Shown here piece after piece: positions 1 to 8,647 of a stretch of 64,000 nt of DNA. Positions within the stretch are counted from its first letter, which is position 1. Each line of letters starts with the position of its first letter. The stretch comes from DASXMT01 sp963803065 (lineage in GTDB: Bacteria; Actinomycetota; Acidimicrobiia; Acidimicrobiales; RAAP-2). The notes beneath the pieces were generated by a model. The model did not search any database, was not told where the DNA came from, and saw nothing but the letters and a program-made list of their open reading frames with translations. The stretch is from assembly GCA_963803065.1 (NCBI GenBank), contig CAWDKW010000001.1, positions 7,421 through 71,420 on the forward strand, in the 5' to 3' direction. The translations under genes were made by a program, and so were the position numbers.

Positions 1-519
1 TTGATGGTCCTCCTCCGGCACGCCGAGCAGGTCAGCCACGACCAGCATGGCGAAGGGCTGTGTGTAGGCGCTGATGAGCTCGCACCGACCCTCATCGACG
101 AACTCGTCGAGCTGCTCATCGGCGAGGCGCCAGATGAAGGCCTCGTTGTCCTTCAGCCGCTTCGGGGTGATCAGGCGCATCAGCAGTGCCCGTTCGCGGG
201 CATGGTCGGGCGGGTCCATCGTCACCATGTGCTCGTGCATCGGCAGCTGGTCCCGGTAGCGATCGACGACATCGTTCACGTCATCGCCCTCGAGTGGGAC
301 CGGGAAGGTGGCGAAGGGTCCGACGACCGAGTTGCACGACGAGAAGGTCTCGGAGTCTCGGTAGACCTGGCTCGTCTCGTCGTACCCGGTCACAGCCACC
401 ACCCCGAGATGAGGAAGGGGCAGCACCGGGCACGCCCTGCGCAGCTGCTCGAAGTACGGGTAGGGGTCCTCGACCAATGACTGGTCGAAGAAGAAGTCGA
501 TCGTCTGCCAGTCGCTCAA
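1..519 (-). CDS. cytochrome P450, N-terminal part (cut by window edge)
   Basis: This is the N-terminal 173 codons of a P450 whose remainder, including the heme-binding Cys, lies outside the window. The readable part closely resembles the P450s at 1358-2653 and 28226-29491: it has DPYPYFEQLR, then SSCNS, then FPVPLEGDDV, then LMRLITPKRLK and FAMLVVADLLGVPE. It is expected to be a heme monooxygenase using ferredoxin-delivered electrons. The start is a TTG at 519, the first usable codon after an in-frame stop at 535-537. It is transcribed away from the TetR gene at 615, and two tandem operator-like repeats lie between them (545-585), so local repression by that TetR is likely. Family assignment is firm; substrate unknown. 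Confidence 0.88.
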   Translation of the reverse strand, partial: MSDWQTIDFFFDQSLVEDPYPYFEQLRRACPVLPLPHLGVVAVTGYDETSQVYRDSETFSSCNSVVGPFATFPVPLEGDDVNDVVDRYRDQLPMHEHMVTMDPPDHARERALLMRLITPKRLKDNEAFIWRLADEQLDEFVDEGRCELISAYTQPFAMLVVADLLGVPEEDHQ

Positions 520-544
520 CCCGGTCTCCCGTTCTCACAGTGAG

Positions 545-564
545 TGCTGTGCGACTGCACAGCA
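545..564. promoter_or_regulatory. operator-like inverted repeat, copy 1 (P450/TetR divergent promoter)
   Basis: TGCTGTGC and GCACAGCA form perfect arms around a 4-bp spacer; the arms extend one base further on each side. It lies between the divergent starts at 519 and 615. Together with the matching copy at 566-585, whose centre is 21 bp away (two helical turns), it looks like a tandem binding site for the adjacent TetR. Binding is inferred from position and symmetry. Confidence 0.65.
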
Positions 565-565
565 C

Positions 566-585
566 TGCTGAGCAATTGCATAGCA
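566..585. promoter_or_regulatory. operator-like inverted repeat, copy 2
   Basis: TGCTGAGC-AATT-GCATAGCA shares the pattern TGCTRWGC-N4-GCAYAGCA with copy 1, with one imperfect pair in the arms. It ends 29 bp before the GTG of the TetR gene, a position suited to autorepression. Confidence 0.6.
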
Positions 586-614
586 CCGGGTCGCGGGTGT
601 GGCAAGGTGTCGGC

Positions 615-1253
615 GTGACGTCCGCCCCGTCCCCTCGTCGCATCGGTGCCGAGGACTCCAAGAGTCGTTCCCAGCTGCTTGATGCAGCTGAGCTGCTGCT
701 GCTCGAGGAGGGCTACGCCGCCGTCACCTCGCGCCGGGTCGCAGCACGAGCCGGCCTGAAGCCGCAGCTCGTCCACTATTACTTCCGCACCATGGACGAC
801 CTCTTCCTCGAGGTATTCCGGCGCCGGGCCGAGGAGAACGTGGCCCGCGTCGAACGGGTCATCGCAACCGACGGCTCGCTTCGGACGCTCTGGCAGCTGA
901 ACGCCGATCTCCGGGGGGCCAGGTTCAACATCGAGTTCGTGGCACTGGCCAATCACCGCAAGGCCATCCGCACCGAGATCGCACGGTACGCCGAGCGGTT
1001 CCGGGCGGCCCAGCTCGAAGCCGTGACCACCTCCCTGCGGACCATGGGAGTGACCGAACACGAGCTGCCGCCGATCGTCGCCCTGCTCATGATGACGGGC
1101 CTGTCCCAGGTCCTGGCCCTGGAGGACGCCCTGGGCGTCACCGCCGGCCACGACACCACCCGCTCGTTCATCGAGCGAACCATTGCCCGGGTCGATCCGA
1201 CGCCGGTCGACGCCGAGAGCCTCGGTTCAGGTGGGGCTCGTCGGTCGTCGTGA
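615..1253 (+). CDS. TetR-family transcriptional regulator
   Basis: The 212-residue protein has a TetR-type helix-turn-helix in its first third (SRSQLLDAAELLLLEEGYAA, then VTSRRVAARAGLKPQLVHYYF) followed by a helical C-terminal ligand/dimer domain. I chose the GTG at 615 because the frame upstream overlaps the divergent P450 and is Arg/Pro-rich nonsense; from 615 the protein has normal TetR length. It is divergent from the P450 at 1-519, with tandem 20-bp inverted repeats in the gap. It is probably a local autorepressor controlling that P450. The ligand is unknown. Confidence 0.9.
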   Translation: MTSAPSPRRIGAEDSKSRSQLLDAAELLLLEEGYAAVTSRRVAARAGLKPQLVHYYFRTMDDLFLEVFRRRAEENVARVERVIATDGSLRTLWQLNADLRGARFNIEFVALANHRKAIRTEIARYAERFRAAQLEAVTTSLRTMGVTEHELPPIVALLMMTGLSQVLALEDALGVTAGHDTTRSFIERTIARVDPTPVDAESLGSGGARRSS

Positions 1254-1357
1254 CCCGCTCGGGCGGCCGGCGGTGCTGGCCGTGACTGTCTCACGGGACG
1301 ATGTCATCGATGCTCGTCCGGGAGCAGAGTGCATGAACGCCGCGACGCCGGCGCGGC

Positions 1358-2653
1358 CTACCGCGATCTCGACGGTTCCGGTTCGAACTCGAGGTGGAGG
1401 CGGCTGACACCGCGCAGGATGTACGTCGGCACGTAGTCGTAGCGGCGGGCGCCCGGGGGACCATGCTCCTTCTCGGAGATCCTGATGTCGCCCATCCGGT
1501 CGAGCAGTCGCTCGATGGTGATCCGTCCCTCGGTCCGGGCGAGCGGGGATCCGGGGCAGGTGTGGGCGCCGTGGCCAAAGGCAAGATGATGGCGGGCGTT
1601 GGCCCGATCCACCTGGAAGTGGGCGGGCTGCTCGAAGCGGTCGGGGTCGCGGTTGGCGGCTCCGTTGACGACCATCACCGTGGTGCCGGCCGGGATGGTC
1701 ACGCCACCGAGCTCGGTCGTCACCCGCGCCAGGCGGAAGTCGCCCTTCACCGGGCTCTCGATGCGCAGGCACTCCTCGACGAAGTTCGGAATCCGCCCCC
1801 GGTCCTCTCGGAGCAGCTGTTGGAGCTCGTGGTCGTCTCCCATGCGCTGCAGCGCGGTGCCGAAGAGGCGCACGGTCGTCTCCTGGCCGGCGGCGAAGAG
1901 ATTGGCGGCGATGCGGGCGACGTCGATGGCCTCGGGGATCGACCCGTCGGGGAACGTCGCGGTGGCAAGGCCGGTGAGCACGTCGTTGCGCGGGTCCCGA
2001 CGGCGATCGTCGACGTACGCGCTGAACTGCTCGTAGAGGAACTCGAGCGGGTTGAGGGCGAGCGCCTCGTCGCCGGTGCTGCCGACGGTGCCCGTCTGTC
2101 CGCCCCGTCCGGCACCGAGCTGCTTGCGGAACAGGTCGTGGTCGCTCTCCGGTACGCCGAGCAGGTCGGCGACGACGAGCATGGCAAACGGCTGGCCATA
2201 CTGGCCGATGAACTCGCAGACACCGCTCGAGATGAATTCGTCGATCTGGCCGTCGGCGAGCCGCCACATGAACTCTTCGTTCTCCCGGAGTCGCTTCGGC
2301 GTGATGAGGCGCATGAGCAGGGCGCGGTGTGCCGTATGGATCGGCGGATCGAACGTGAGCAGCTGGTCGCTCATCGGCAGTTCGTGGCGGTGCTGCTCGA
2401 TTTGCGTCCTGACATCGTCGCCCTCGAGCGGCACGGGGAACCCCGGGAACGGGCCGGTGGGGGAGTTGCACGACGAGAATGTGTCGGGGTCGTTGTACAC
2501 GGCGATGGCTTCGTCGTACCCGGTCACCATCATCACGCCGTGGTGGGGCTCGCGCTCGACGGGGCACTCGGTGCGCAGCCACTCGAAATACGGATACGGG
2601 TCGGCGATGAGCTCGTCGCCGCGGAAGAAGTCGATGGTGTTGTAATCGATCAC
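1358..2653 (-). CDS. cytochrome P450
   Basis: A 431-residue soluble bacterial P450. Visible landmarks are the I-helix oxygen-activation motif AGQETT, the ExxR motif in EECLR, and the heme loop FGHGAHTCPGSP with Cys near residue 366. The C-terminal block HGPPGARRYDYVPTY is also present in the P450 at 28226-29491, and the N-terminal SSCNS...FPVPLEGDDV block is shared with the P450s at 1-519 and 28226, so these are three paralogues of one subfamily. It is divergent from the cyclase-family gene at 2879 with two GTAC-type palindromes in the gap, suggesting joint regulation. A hydroxylation role is inferred from the family; the redox partner is not adjacent. Confidence 0.95.
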   Translation of the reverse strand: MIDYNTIDFFRGDELIADPYPYFEWLRTECPVEREPHHGVMMVTGYDEAIAVYNDPDTFSSCNSPTGPFPGFPVPLEGDDVRTQIEQHRHELPMSDQLLTFDPPIHTAHRALLMRLITPKRLRENEEFMWRLADGQIDEFISSGVCEFIGQYGQPFAMLVVADLLGVPESDHDLFRKQLGAGRGGQTGTVGSTGDEALALNPLEFLYEQFSAYVDDRRRDPRNDVLTGLATATFPDGSIPEAIDVARIAANLFAAGQETTVRLFGTALQRMGDDHELQQLLREDRGRIPNFVEECLRIESPVKGDFRLARVTTELGGVTIPAGTTVMVVNGAANRDPDRFEQPAHFQVDRANARHHLAFGHGAHTCPGSPLARTEGRITIERLLDRMGDIRISEKEHGPPGARRYDYVPTYILRGVSRLHLEFEPEPSRSR

Positions 2654-2743
2654 AGCACGGCTCCTGCCATCCCGAACGAGATCATGTCGTCGTCACCCAG
2701 CCGGAGCTCGGACAGCCCCCTGCGCCCGGCATGCTAGCTCGGT

Positions 2744-2759
2744 TGTACCGATCGGTCCA
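2744..2759. promoter_or_regulatory. GTAC-type palindromic operator (site 1)
   Basis: TGTACCGATCGGTCCA, a near-perfect 16-bp palindrome in the divergent promoter between the P450 (start 2653) and the cyclase gene (start 2879). It matches the consensus TGTACCGATCGGTACA also found at 2783, 7825, 16237 and 19101. Confidence 0.65.
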
Positions 2760-2782
2760 GTTCCACCGGCGTCCGACCACCG

Positions 2783-2798
2783 TTGACCGATCGGTACA
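2783..2798. promoter_or_regulatory. GTAC-type palindromic operator (site 2)
   Basis: TTGACCGATCGGTACA, the second site in the same divergent region, centred 39 bp from site 1. Two sites facing two divergent genes suggests that each promoter has its own operator. A TetR-type dimer is the expected ligand, judged by size and symmetry. Confidence 0.65.
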
Positions 2799-2878
2799 AA
2801 AATGGTAGGCATCAGGTGGCCCGGCCGGCGTGGAACCGAACGGGCTGGCGTGGACTCGGACTGGAAGGAGGAGCAGCC

Positions 2879-3928
2879 GTGACCAAGCGGTGGAACCAAC
2901 GTCCGCCCGGCTCGACGTGGGGCGACTGGGGCGAGGATGACGAGCTCGGGCGCATCAACCTGCTGACCCCCGAGAAGGTCCTCCAGGGAGCGCGGGAGAT
3001 CCAAGCCGGCATCAGCTTCAGCCTGAGCCTGCCGCTCGATTTCCCTGGCGGAACGGCGCTGAACCAGCGGCGCTACCCGCCGATCCTCAGGCCCACCGAG
3101 GATCTGCAGCACAACCCGGATACCTTTTACAACGTCATCGCGCGCGAGTCGATCGACACGAGCTTCATCGACGTGTGGTCCGACGACCTGGTGACGCTCT
3201 GGCTGCAGTATTCGACGCAGTGGGACGCGCTGGCGCACCAAGGCGCCCTGTTCGATGCCGACGGGGACGGCGAGGACGAACCGGTGTACTACAACGGCTT
3301 CCGGGCGGGCGAAGACATCATCGGGCCGCAGCCCGATGCCAAGGGTGACGGCAGCGGCAGCGTCAGTTTCGGTAAGCACCTCGGTCTGGAGCACATGGCC
3401 GCCCACGGGGTGCAGGGCCGCGGCGTGCTCATCGATGTGGCCCATCACCTTGACAACACCCCGGAGTGGACACCGGTGACAATGAGGACCATCCGGGAGA
3501 TCATGGATGCGGACGATGTCATCGTCGAACCGGGGGACATGGTCGTCATCCACACCGGCTTCGCCACCCAGATCCTCGCCTGGGACCGTGACCCCGACGC
3601 CTCCAGGGTCCAGGCGATGTACCCATACCTCGATGGCGAGGACGATGAGGTGCTGGAGTGGATCAGCCAGTCGCAGATGGCGGCGCTCATCGCCGACAAT
3701 TACGCCGTCGAGGGGTGGCCGGCTCCGAGCCGGGAGCCGCACACACTGATCCCGATCCACCATCTCTGCCTGTTCAAGCTCGGCATCCCGCTGGGCGAGC
3801 TGTGGTACACGCAGGAGTTGGCGGACTGGCTGCGCGAACACCACCGGAGCCGATTCATGCTCACGGCGCCCCCGTTACGACTACCCGGCGCGATGGGTAG
3901 CCCTCTGACACCGGTGGCGACCGTTTGA
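2879..3928 (+). CDS. cyclase-family (kynurenine formamidase-like) hydrolase
   Basis: A 349-residue protein of the putative cyclase / kynurenine-formamidase-like fold. Recognisable blocks are GDWGEDDELGRINLLTP near the N terminus, TQWDALAHQG at about 113-122, GVLIDVAHHL, VEPGDMVVIHTG and a C-terminal LRLPGAMGSPLTPVA. In the canonical family the metal site is HxGTHxDxxxH; here the equivalent stretch is QWDALAH, as in the paralogue at 10318. I took the GTG at 2879 because GGAAGGAGGAG lies just upstream; longer starts are unsupported. Expected activity is metal-dependent hydrolysis of an amide, lactone or ester. It is divergent from a P450 and downstream of two shared operators. Confidence 0.85.
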   Translation: MTKRWNQRPPGSTWGDWGEDDELGRINLLTPEKVLQGAREIQAGISFSLSLPLDFPGGTALNQRRYPPILRPTEDLQHNPDTFYNVIARESIDTSFIDVWSDDLVTLWLQYSTQWDALAHQGALFDADGDGEDEPVYYNGFRAGEDIIGPQPDAKGDGSGSVSFGKHLGLEHMAAHGVQGRGVLIDVAHHLDNTPEWTPVTMRTIREIMDADDVIVEPGDMVVIHTGFATQILAWDRDPDASRVQAMYPYLDGEDDEVLEWISQSQMAALIADNYAVEGWPAPSREPHTLIPIHHLCLFKLGIPLGELWYTQELADWLREHHRSRFMLTAPPLRLPGAMGSPLTPVATV

Positions 3929-4115
3929 ACCGGGAATTGCGCACCAGTGGTTCGCCGGCTGGAACCCGAGCGGCACACTGTCCGCAGGGGCATGCCGTCC
4001 GCAATCGGGATGACGCGGCTGCGGCGCCAATTCATATGACCAGTCAGTCTAAGATTGGGGGGTGCAGGACCAGACTCTGCGTGCCCTCACCACAGGTAGC
4101 CAGGAAGGCACGCAG

Positions 4116-5744
4116 GTGACCGGGGAGACAATGGCATCGCTGGACGATGGCCCGGGTGACTCGGGCGGGTATGTCGACGTTGTGATCGTGGGTGCCGGCA
4201 TCCTCGGCCTCTACCAGCTGTACGTCGCCCGAGAAGCTGGTTGGTCGGTACGCCTGCTCGAGCAGGGCGACGGTGCCGGGGGCACGTGGTACTGGAACCG
4301 CTATCCCGGGTGCCGGTTCGACTCCGAGAGCTACACCTACGGGTATCTGTTCTCCGAGGAACTGTGGCAGGAGTGGGATTGGTCGGAGGAGTTCGCCCCT
4401 CAGCCCGAGACCGAGCGGTACCTCAACCACGTCGTGGACAAGTTCGATCTCCGGCGTCATATCCGGTTCGGCAGTCGGGTGACCTCTGCAGTGTGGGACG
4501 AGGCGTCGGCGACCTGGACGACACGGACGAGAGATGGGTTCGAGATCCGCTCGCGATTTCTTATCAGTGCGACCGGCGTGCTCTCGGTGCCGCAGTACCC
4601 GGACGTGCCCGGGCGCGAGGACTTCACTGGTGAGGCCTACCACCCGGCCCGGTGGCCGAAGGAGCCGGTGGATTTCACGGGCAAGCGGGTGGCCGTCGTC
4701 GGCACCGGCTCCAGCGGTGTGCAGATCGCCCCCGAGATCGCAGACGAGGTCGAATCGGTGACCATCTTCCAGCGGACGCCGACGTGGGCGACGCCGTTGA
4801 ACAACCATCCCATTTCGGCGGGGCAGCAGGCCCACCTGAAGGCGAACTTCGAGTCGATCCGTGAAGAGCTGAACGCCTCGATTTCCGGGTTCTTGCACAA
4901 GGCGCACGATCGGAAGACCTTCGAGGAATCGAAGGAACAGCGGTGGGCGTTCTACGAGACGGTCTGGAACAGCCCGGGTTTTGCCAAGTTGTCGGCCAAC
5001 TACGCCGACTTGCTGACGGACAGGGAGGCGAATGCGGAGTTCTGCGCCTTCCTCGAGGAGAAGATCCGCGGCATCGTGAAGCATCCGGGGACGGCGGACA
5101 AGCTGATCCCGAAGGACCACCTCTACGGCGGTCTGCGACCACCCTTCGTGACCGGCTACTACGAGATGTTCAACAAGCCCAACGTGCACCTGGTCTCGTT
5201 GCGGGAGACGCCGATCCTGCGGGTGACGGATACCGGGATCGAGACGTCCGAGGGACTTCGGCAGTTCGACATGATCATCTGGGCGACGGGTTTCGACTTC
5301 GGCACCGGTGCGCTTCGACGGATGGGCATCGTCGGCGTGGACGGCTTGGCCCTGAACGAGTACTGGGCGGACGGCCCCTCGACGTTCCTGGGTGTCATGT
5401 GCCACGGGTTTCCGAATTTCTTCTTCCCCGGTGGACCCCACGGCGCTTCCGGCAACAACCCACGCTACGGCGGCCTGCAGATCGACTTCATCCAGGATCT
5501 GATCGACTACGCCCGCGATCACGGCTGTCGGCGTATCGAGGTCCCCGTCGAGCCGGAGGAGGCCTGGATGGACATGATCGAGAGGTTCCGGCCGTATTCC
5601 CCCTTCGAGGAGCGGGGCCAATATTACGGCGGGAACACGGCCGGCAAGCCGAAGCGGTTCCTCCTCAACCCGGGTGGCCGTCCCAAAATGGACCAAGCGA
5701 TGCAGGAGGTCATCTCCAGCGGCTACAAGGGGTTCCTGTCGTAA
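4116..5744 (+). CDS. Baeyer-Villiger flavin monooxygenase
   Basis: This is a class B flavoprotein monooxygenase. With the GTG at 4116 (Shine-Dalgarno AGGAAGG seven bases upstream) it is 542 residues, the usual length for phenylacetone/steroid-type Baeyer-Villiger enzymes. An FAD-binding GAGILG lies near residue 26, the type I fingerprint FTGEAYHPARWP near 170-181, and an NADPH-binding GTGSSG near 196. A GTG at 4062 and an ATG at 4131 are alternative in-frame starts. It should insert oxygen next to a ketone to give an ester or lactone using NADPH and O2, which fits the surrounding P450s and SDRs that could make the ketone. Family assignment is firm; the ketone is unknown. Confidence 0.93.
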   Translation: MTGETMASLDDGPGDSGGYVDVVIVGAGILGLYQLYVAREAGWSVRLLEQGDGAGGTWYWNRYPGCRFDSESYTYGYLFSEELWQEWDWSEEFAPQPETERYLNHVVDKFDLRRHIRFGSRVTSAVWDEASATWTTRTRDGFEIRSRFLISATGVLSVPQYPDVPGREDFTGEAYHPARWPKEPVDFTGKRVAVVGTGSSGVQIAPEIADEVESVTIFQRTPTWATPLNNHPISAGQQAHLKANFESIREELNASISGFLHKAHDRKTFEESKEQRWAFYETVWNSPGFAKLSANYADLLTDREANAEFCAFLEEKIRGIVKHPGTADKLIPKDHLYGGLRPPFVTGYYEMFNKPNVHLVSLRETPILRVTDTGIETSEGLRQFDMIIWATGFDFGTGALRRMGIVGVDGLALNEYWADGPSTFLGVMCHGFPNFFFPGGPHGASGNNPRYGGLQIDFIQDLIDYARDHGCRRIEVPVEPEEAWMDMIERFRPYSPFEERGQYYGGNTAGKPKRFLLNPGGRPKMDQAMQEVISSGYKGFLS

Positions 5745-5767
5745 CCGGGCTGGGTCCCGGATCGCAC

Positions 5768-5784
5768 GCGTGGGTCAGCCACGC
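5768..5784. terminator. stem-loop between convergent genes
   Basis: GCGTGG and CCACGC pair as a 6-bp stem with a 5-base loop, between the Baeyer-Villiger gene and the oppositely oriented E1 gene. No T-tract follows, so termination function is tentative. Confidence 0.3.
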
Positions 5785-5808
5785 TGGGATTCGGACCGCT
5801 CCAACCGG

Positions 5809-7815
5809 TCAGACGTCGGCCAGTTGCCGCAGTGCCGCCGCGATGTCCTCGCCATCGGGCAACCAGACGCGTTCGAGAGTGGGTGCATAGGGAGGCGGTG
5901 TCGGCGCCGCGCCGACACGGACGATCGGTGCGTCGAGCACCCAGAACCCCTCCCGTGCCACCGCGGCCGCGATCTCCGCTCCGATGCCGAACGGCACCAC
6001 CGCTTCGTGGGCGATCAGCAGTCGGCCCGTCTTGCCAACCGACTCGAGGATGGGCGCCATATCGAGCGGTGACACGGTCCTGAGGTCGATGACCTCGACC
6101 GATATGCCGTCGCCGGCCACGGCCTCGGCCGCGGCGATGCTCTCGTGGACCATGCGTGACACCGACACGACGGTGATGCCGGTACCGGGGCGGACCACCG
6201 TCGGTGTACCGATGGGAAGGATGTGGTCAGCAGGCGGCCGCGGGCCCTTCATGCCGTAGAGAAGCCGGTTCTCGATGAAGACCACCGGATTCGGGTCCTG
6301 GATCGCCGCCCGCAGCAGGCCGTAGGCATCGGCCGGACTGGACGGCATCACGACGCTCAGGCCCGGGATATGGGCCAGCAGGGCCTCGAGGCTCTGCGAG
6401 TGCTGGCTGCCCGACGAGCGCCCCGCGCCGAACTGGGTTCGGACCGTGAGGGCCATCTCGGCCGTGCCGCCCGTCATGAACGGCATCTTGGCCGCCTGGT
6501 TGAGCAGCTGGTCGAGGCACACGCCGACAAAGTCGAGGTACATCAGCTCGACCACCGGATGCATGCCCGCCATCGCCGCACCCACGCCCAACCCCATGAT
6601 CGCCGTCTCGGAGATCGGAGTGTCCCGGACCCGGTCGCCGAACCTGTCGTGGAGGCCACGCGTCAGCCCGAACACATTGCCCCCCTGGGCGACATCGATG
6701 CCGGCGACGAAGACCCGGTCGTCGTGAGCCAGCTCCACCTCGAGGGCGGAGTGGATGGCGTCCATCATGCGGAAGGCCGGCGCGCCCTCGGCCGGCGGGG
6801 GCGGCTCGGGGCGCTCCCGACGAGGGCGCACGACGAAGTTGCCCATCGTGGCGACGTCGGGCGGGTCAAGCCGTCGGGCGGCGTCGACGGCCTCGTCGAG
6901 CTCCCGGGCGACCGACGACGCCAGCGACGTGATCGTCGCGGCACCGACCCCCGCGGACTCGAGTTGCTGCGCGTGGCGGACGATCGGGTCCCGGGCCTTC
7001 CAGGACTCGACCTCCTCCTCGGTCCGGTATCGCTGCGGGTCGCCCTCGTAGTGGCCGTGCCAGCGATAGGTGGGCGCTTCGACGATCGTGGGACCTCGTC
7101 CGTCTCGGACGGCGTCGACCACTTCTCCCATCACGGAGGCTGTGGCGGTGACGTCGTTGCCGTCGACGGCGACGTAGTCGATGCCGTACCCGGCCGCCCG
7201 ACGCTCGAGCGTCCCCGTGTATTGGGTGGCCGCCGACGAGAACTCGGCGTAGCCGTTGTTCTCGCACCAGAAGACGACCGGGAGACGCCACACGGCGGCG
7301 AGGTTGACCGCCTCATGGAATGCGCCCTGAGCCAGGGCCCCGTCCCCGAAGAATGCGACTGCGACTCCACCGTCCGATCGGAGTTGGGCCGCGGCCGAGG
7401 CTCCCACGGCAATGGGAAGGCCGGCGGCGACGATTCCGTTGGCGCCGAAGATCCCGATACCGGGGTCGGCGATATGCATCGAGCCACCTCGTCCCCGGTT
7501 CGTTCCCGCCTCCTTCCCCATCAGCTCGGCGAACATGTCGACCGGCGCGAGCCCCTTGGCCAGGCAGTGTCCGTGACCGCGATGGGTCGATGTGATCACG
7601 TCGGAGGGGAGGAGGGGCCAGCATGCACCGACCGCCGATGCCTCCTGTCCGATCGACAGGTGGACGAACCCGGGTACCTCTCCGTCGCGATAGAGGGCCG
7701 CCACCCGTTCCTCGAAGCCGCGTATCACCAGCATGCGGCGATGCATGGCGATGAGGTCCACGGTCGAGAAGGCGAGCTCGAGCCGCTGGTCGACATCTCC
7801 GAGGTCAGAGTCCAC
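5809..7815 (-). CDS. fused alpha-beta ThDP-dependent 2-oxoacid dehydrogenase E1
   Basis: One 668-residue chain carries both E1 subunits. The alpha part (about 1-330) has the thiamine diphosphate signature starting GDGALAQGAFHEAVN at about 157 and ending ENNGYA at about 185. The beta part (about 345-668) starts at FRMMDAIHSALEVEL and has the transketolase pyrimidine-binding and C-terminal domains. Such enzymes decarboxylate pyruvate, branched-chain 2-oxoacids or acetoin. No lipoyl E2 or E3 gene is in the window, so its acyl acceptor is unclear. I took the GTG at 7815; the frame stays open further upstream into the divergent promoter. The GTAC palindrome at 7825-7840 sits 10 bp upstream, so it is probably regulated together with the SDR at 7868. 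Confidence 0.9.
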   Translation of the reverse strand: MDSDLGDVDQRLELAFSTVDLIAMHRRMLVIRGFEERVAALYRDGEVPGFVHLSIGQEASAVGACWPLLPSDVITSTHRGHGHCLAKGLAPVDMFAELMGKEAGTNRGRGGSMHIADPGIGIFGANGIVAAGLPIAVGASAAAQLRSDGGVAVAFFGDGALAQGAFHEAVNLAAVWRLPVVFWCENNGYAEFSSAATQYTGTLERRAAGYGIDYVAVDGNDVTATASVMGEVVDAVRDGRGPTIVEAPTYRWHGHYEGDPQRYRTEEEVESWKARDPIVRHAQQLESAGVGAATITSLASSVARELDEAVDAARRLDPPDVATMGNFVVRPRRERPEPPPPAEGAPAFRMMDAIHSALEVELAHDDRVFVAGIDVAQGGNVFGLTRGLHDRFGDRVRDTPISETAIMGLGVGAAMAGMHPVVELMYLDFVGVCLDQLLNQAAKMPFMTGGTAEMALTVRTQFGAGRSSGSQHSQSLEALLAHIPGLSVVMPSSPADAYGLLRAAIQDPNPVVFIENRLLYGMKGPRPPADHILPIGTPTVVRPGTGITVVSVSRMVHESIAAAEAVAGDGISVEVIDLRTVSPLDMAPILESVGKTGRLLIAHEAVVPFGIGAEIAAAVAREGFWVLDAPIVRVGAAPTPPPYAPTLERVWLPDGEDIAAALRQLADV

Positions 7816-7824
7816 CGCGTGTAG

Positions 7825-7840
7825 TGTACTGGTCAGTACA
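7825..7840. promoter_or_regulatory. GTAC-type palindromic operator (site 3)
   Basis: TGTACTGGTCAGTACA has perfect 7-bp arms around two central bases. It lies between the E1 start (7815) and the SDR start (7868). The flanking 41 bp (7801-7841) are nearly repeated at 16213-16253. Confidence 0.75.
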
Positions 7841-7867
7841 GGCTCCATCGGAACGTGGAGAACGGCG

Positions 7868-8647
7868 ATGCCAGAGCGGATCGAGATACCTGACCTGTTC
7901 CCGAGCCCGCGGGAGGTCAGCGGCAAGCGGGTGGTGATCACCGGCGCCGGACGGGGGCTGGGCGAGTTGCTCGCCCACGCCTTCTCGCGCGCGGGGGCCA
8001 GCGTGACGCTGGTGGCCCGGACCGAGCGCGAGCTCAAGTCGGTCGCCGACGCGCTGCCGGGACCGACGCTCGTGTTCTGTGGCGATGTCCGAGACGCCGA
8101 TCTCAACGAGGCGGTGGCCGACGGGACCGTGTCGGAGTGGGGCGGGGTGGACGTCTGGATCTGCAACGCGGGGATCTCACCGATCGTCACCGGGCCACTG
8201 GGCGTGGCCCCCGAGGTCTGGCGCGAGGTGATCGACGTCAACCTGACCGGGGCATTCCTCGGCGCTCGGGCCGCCGCTCGGGTCATGGGCGACGGCGGAC
8301 GGCTGATCTTCACCGGCTCGGTGCTCGGTGAACGGCCGGGCCGGGGTCTCGCCGCCTACAGCGCGTCGAAGGCCGGGTTGGTGGGGATGGCCAAGGGCCT
8401 GGCCCTCGATCTGGCCCCGTCCAAGATCACCGTGAACGTGGTGGCCCCGGGCTGGTTCGATTCGCCGTTGGCCGAGGCATGGACCAGGAACGAGCAGCTC
8501 TCGGAGCGCATCATCGGGCACACGGCGCTGAAGCGCTGGGGTCGGTCCGCCGACCTTGCCGGCGCCTTCCAGTTCCTGGCCTCGGACGCGGCGGCATTCG
8601 TGACCGGGACCGTGCTCAACGTCGACGGGGGCTACCTCCTCGCATGA
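7868..8647 (+). CDS. SDR-family NAD(P)-dependent oxidoreductase
   Basis: A 259-residue classical short-chain dehydrogenase: nucleotide-binding TGAGRGLG near residue 26, NAG in CNAGIS, catalytic Ser in FTGSV, YSASK with Tyr and Lys, and the C-terminal VDGGYLL. It most likely interconverts an alcohol and a ketone. The start ATG at 7868 is 28 bp after the operator at 7825-7840. Its last four bases overlap the next gene (ATGA), so it is translationally coupled to the acyl-CoA ligase, which suggests that the oxidised product feeds a CoA-activated pathway. Confidence 0.93.
   Translation: MPERIEIPDLFPSPREVSGKRVVITGAGRGLGELLAHAFSRAGASVTLVARTERELKSVADALPGPTLVFCGDVRDADLNEAVADGTVSEWGGVDVWICNAGISPIVTGPLGVAPEVWREVIDVNLTGAFLGARAAARVMGDGGRLIFTGSVLGERPGRGLAAYSASKAGLVGMAKGLALDLAPSKITVNVVAPGWFDSPLAEAWTRNEQLSERIIGHTALKRWGRSADLAGAFQFLASDAAAFVTGTVLNVDGGYLLA

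Noticed and set aside
1394..2737. Long open frame antisense to the P450
   Set aside because: It mirrors the codon pattern of the minus-strand P450, a usual by-product of high GC content at third positions. The translated product has no recognisable domain. The same applies to long antisense frames at 12358-14196, 20759-22474 and 59386-60576.
4036..4051. GTAC-type operator before the Baeyer-Villiger gene (ATGACCAGTCAGTCTA)
   Set aside because: Only GAC and GTC are symmetric. It shares ACC and AGT with the consensus but falls well short of the other sites, so it was not called.
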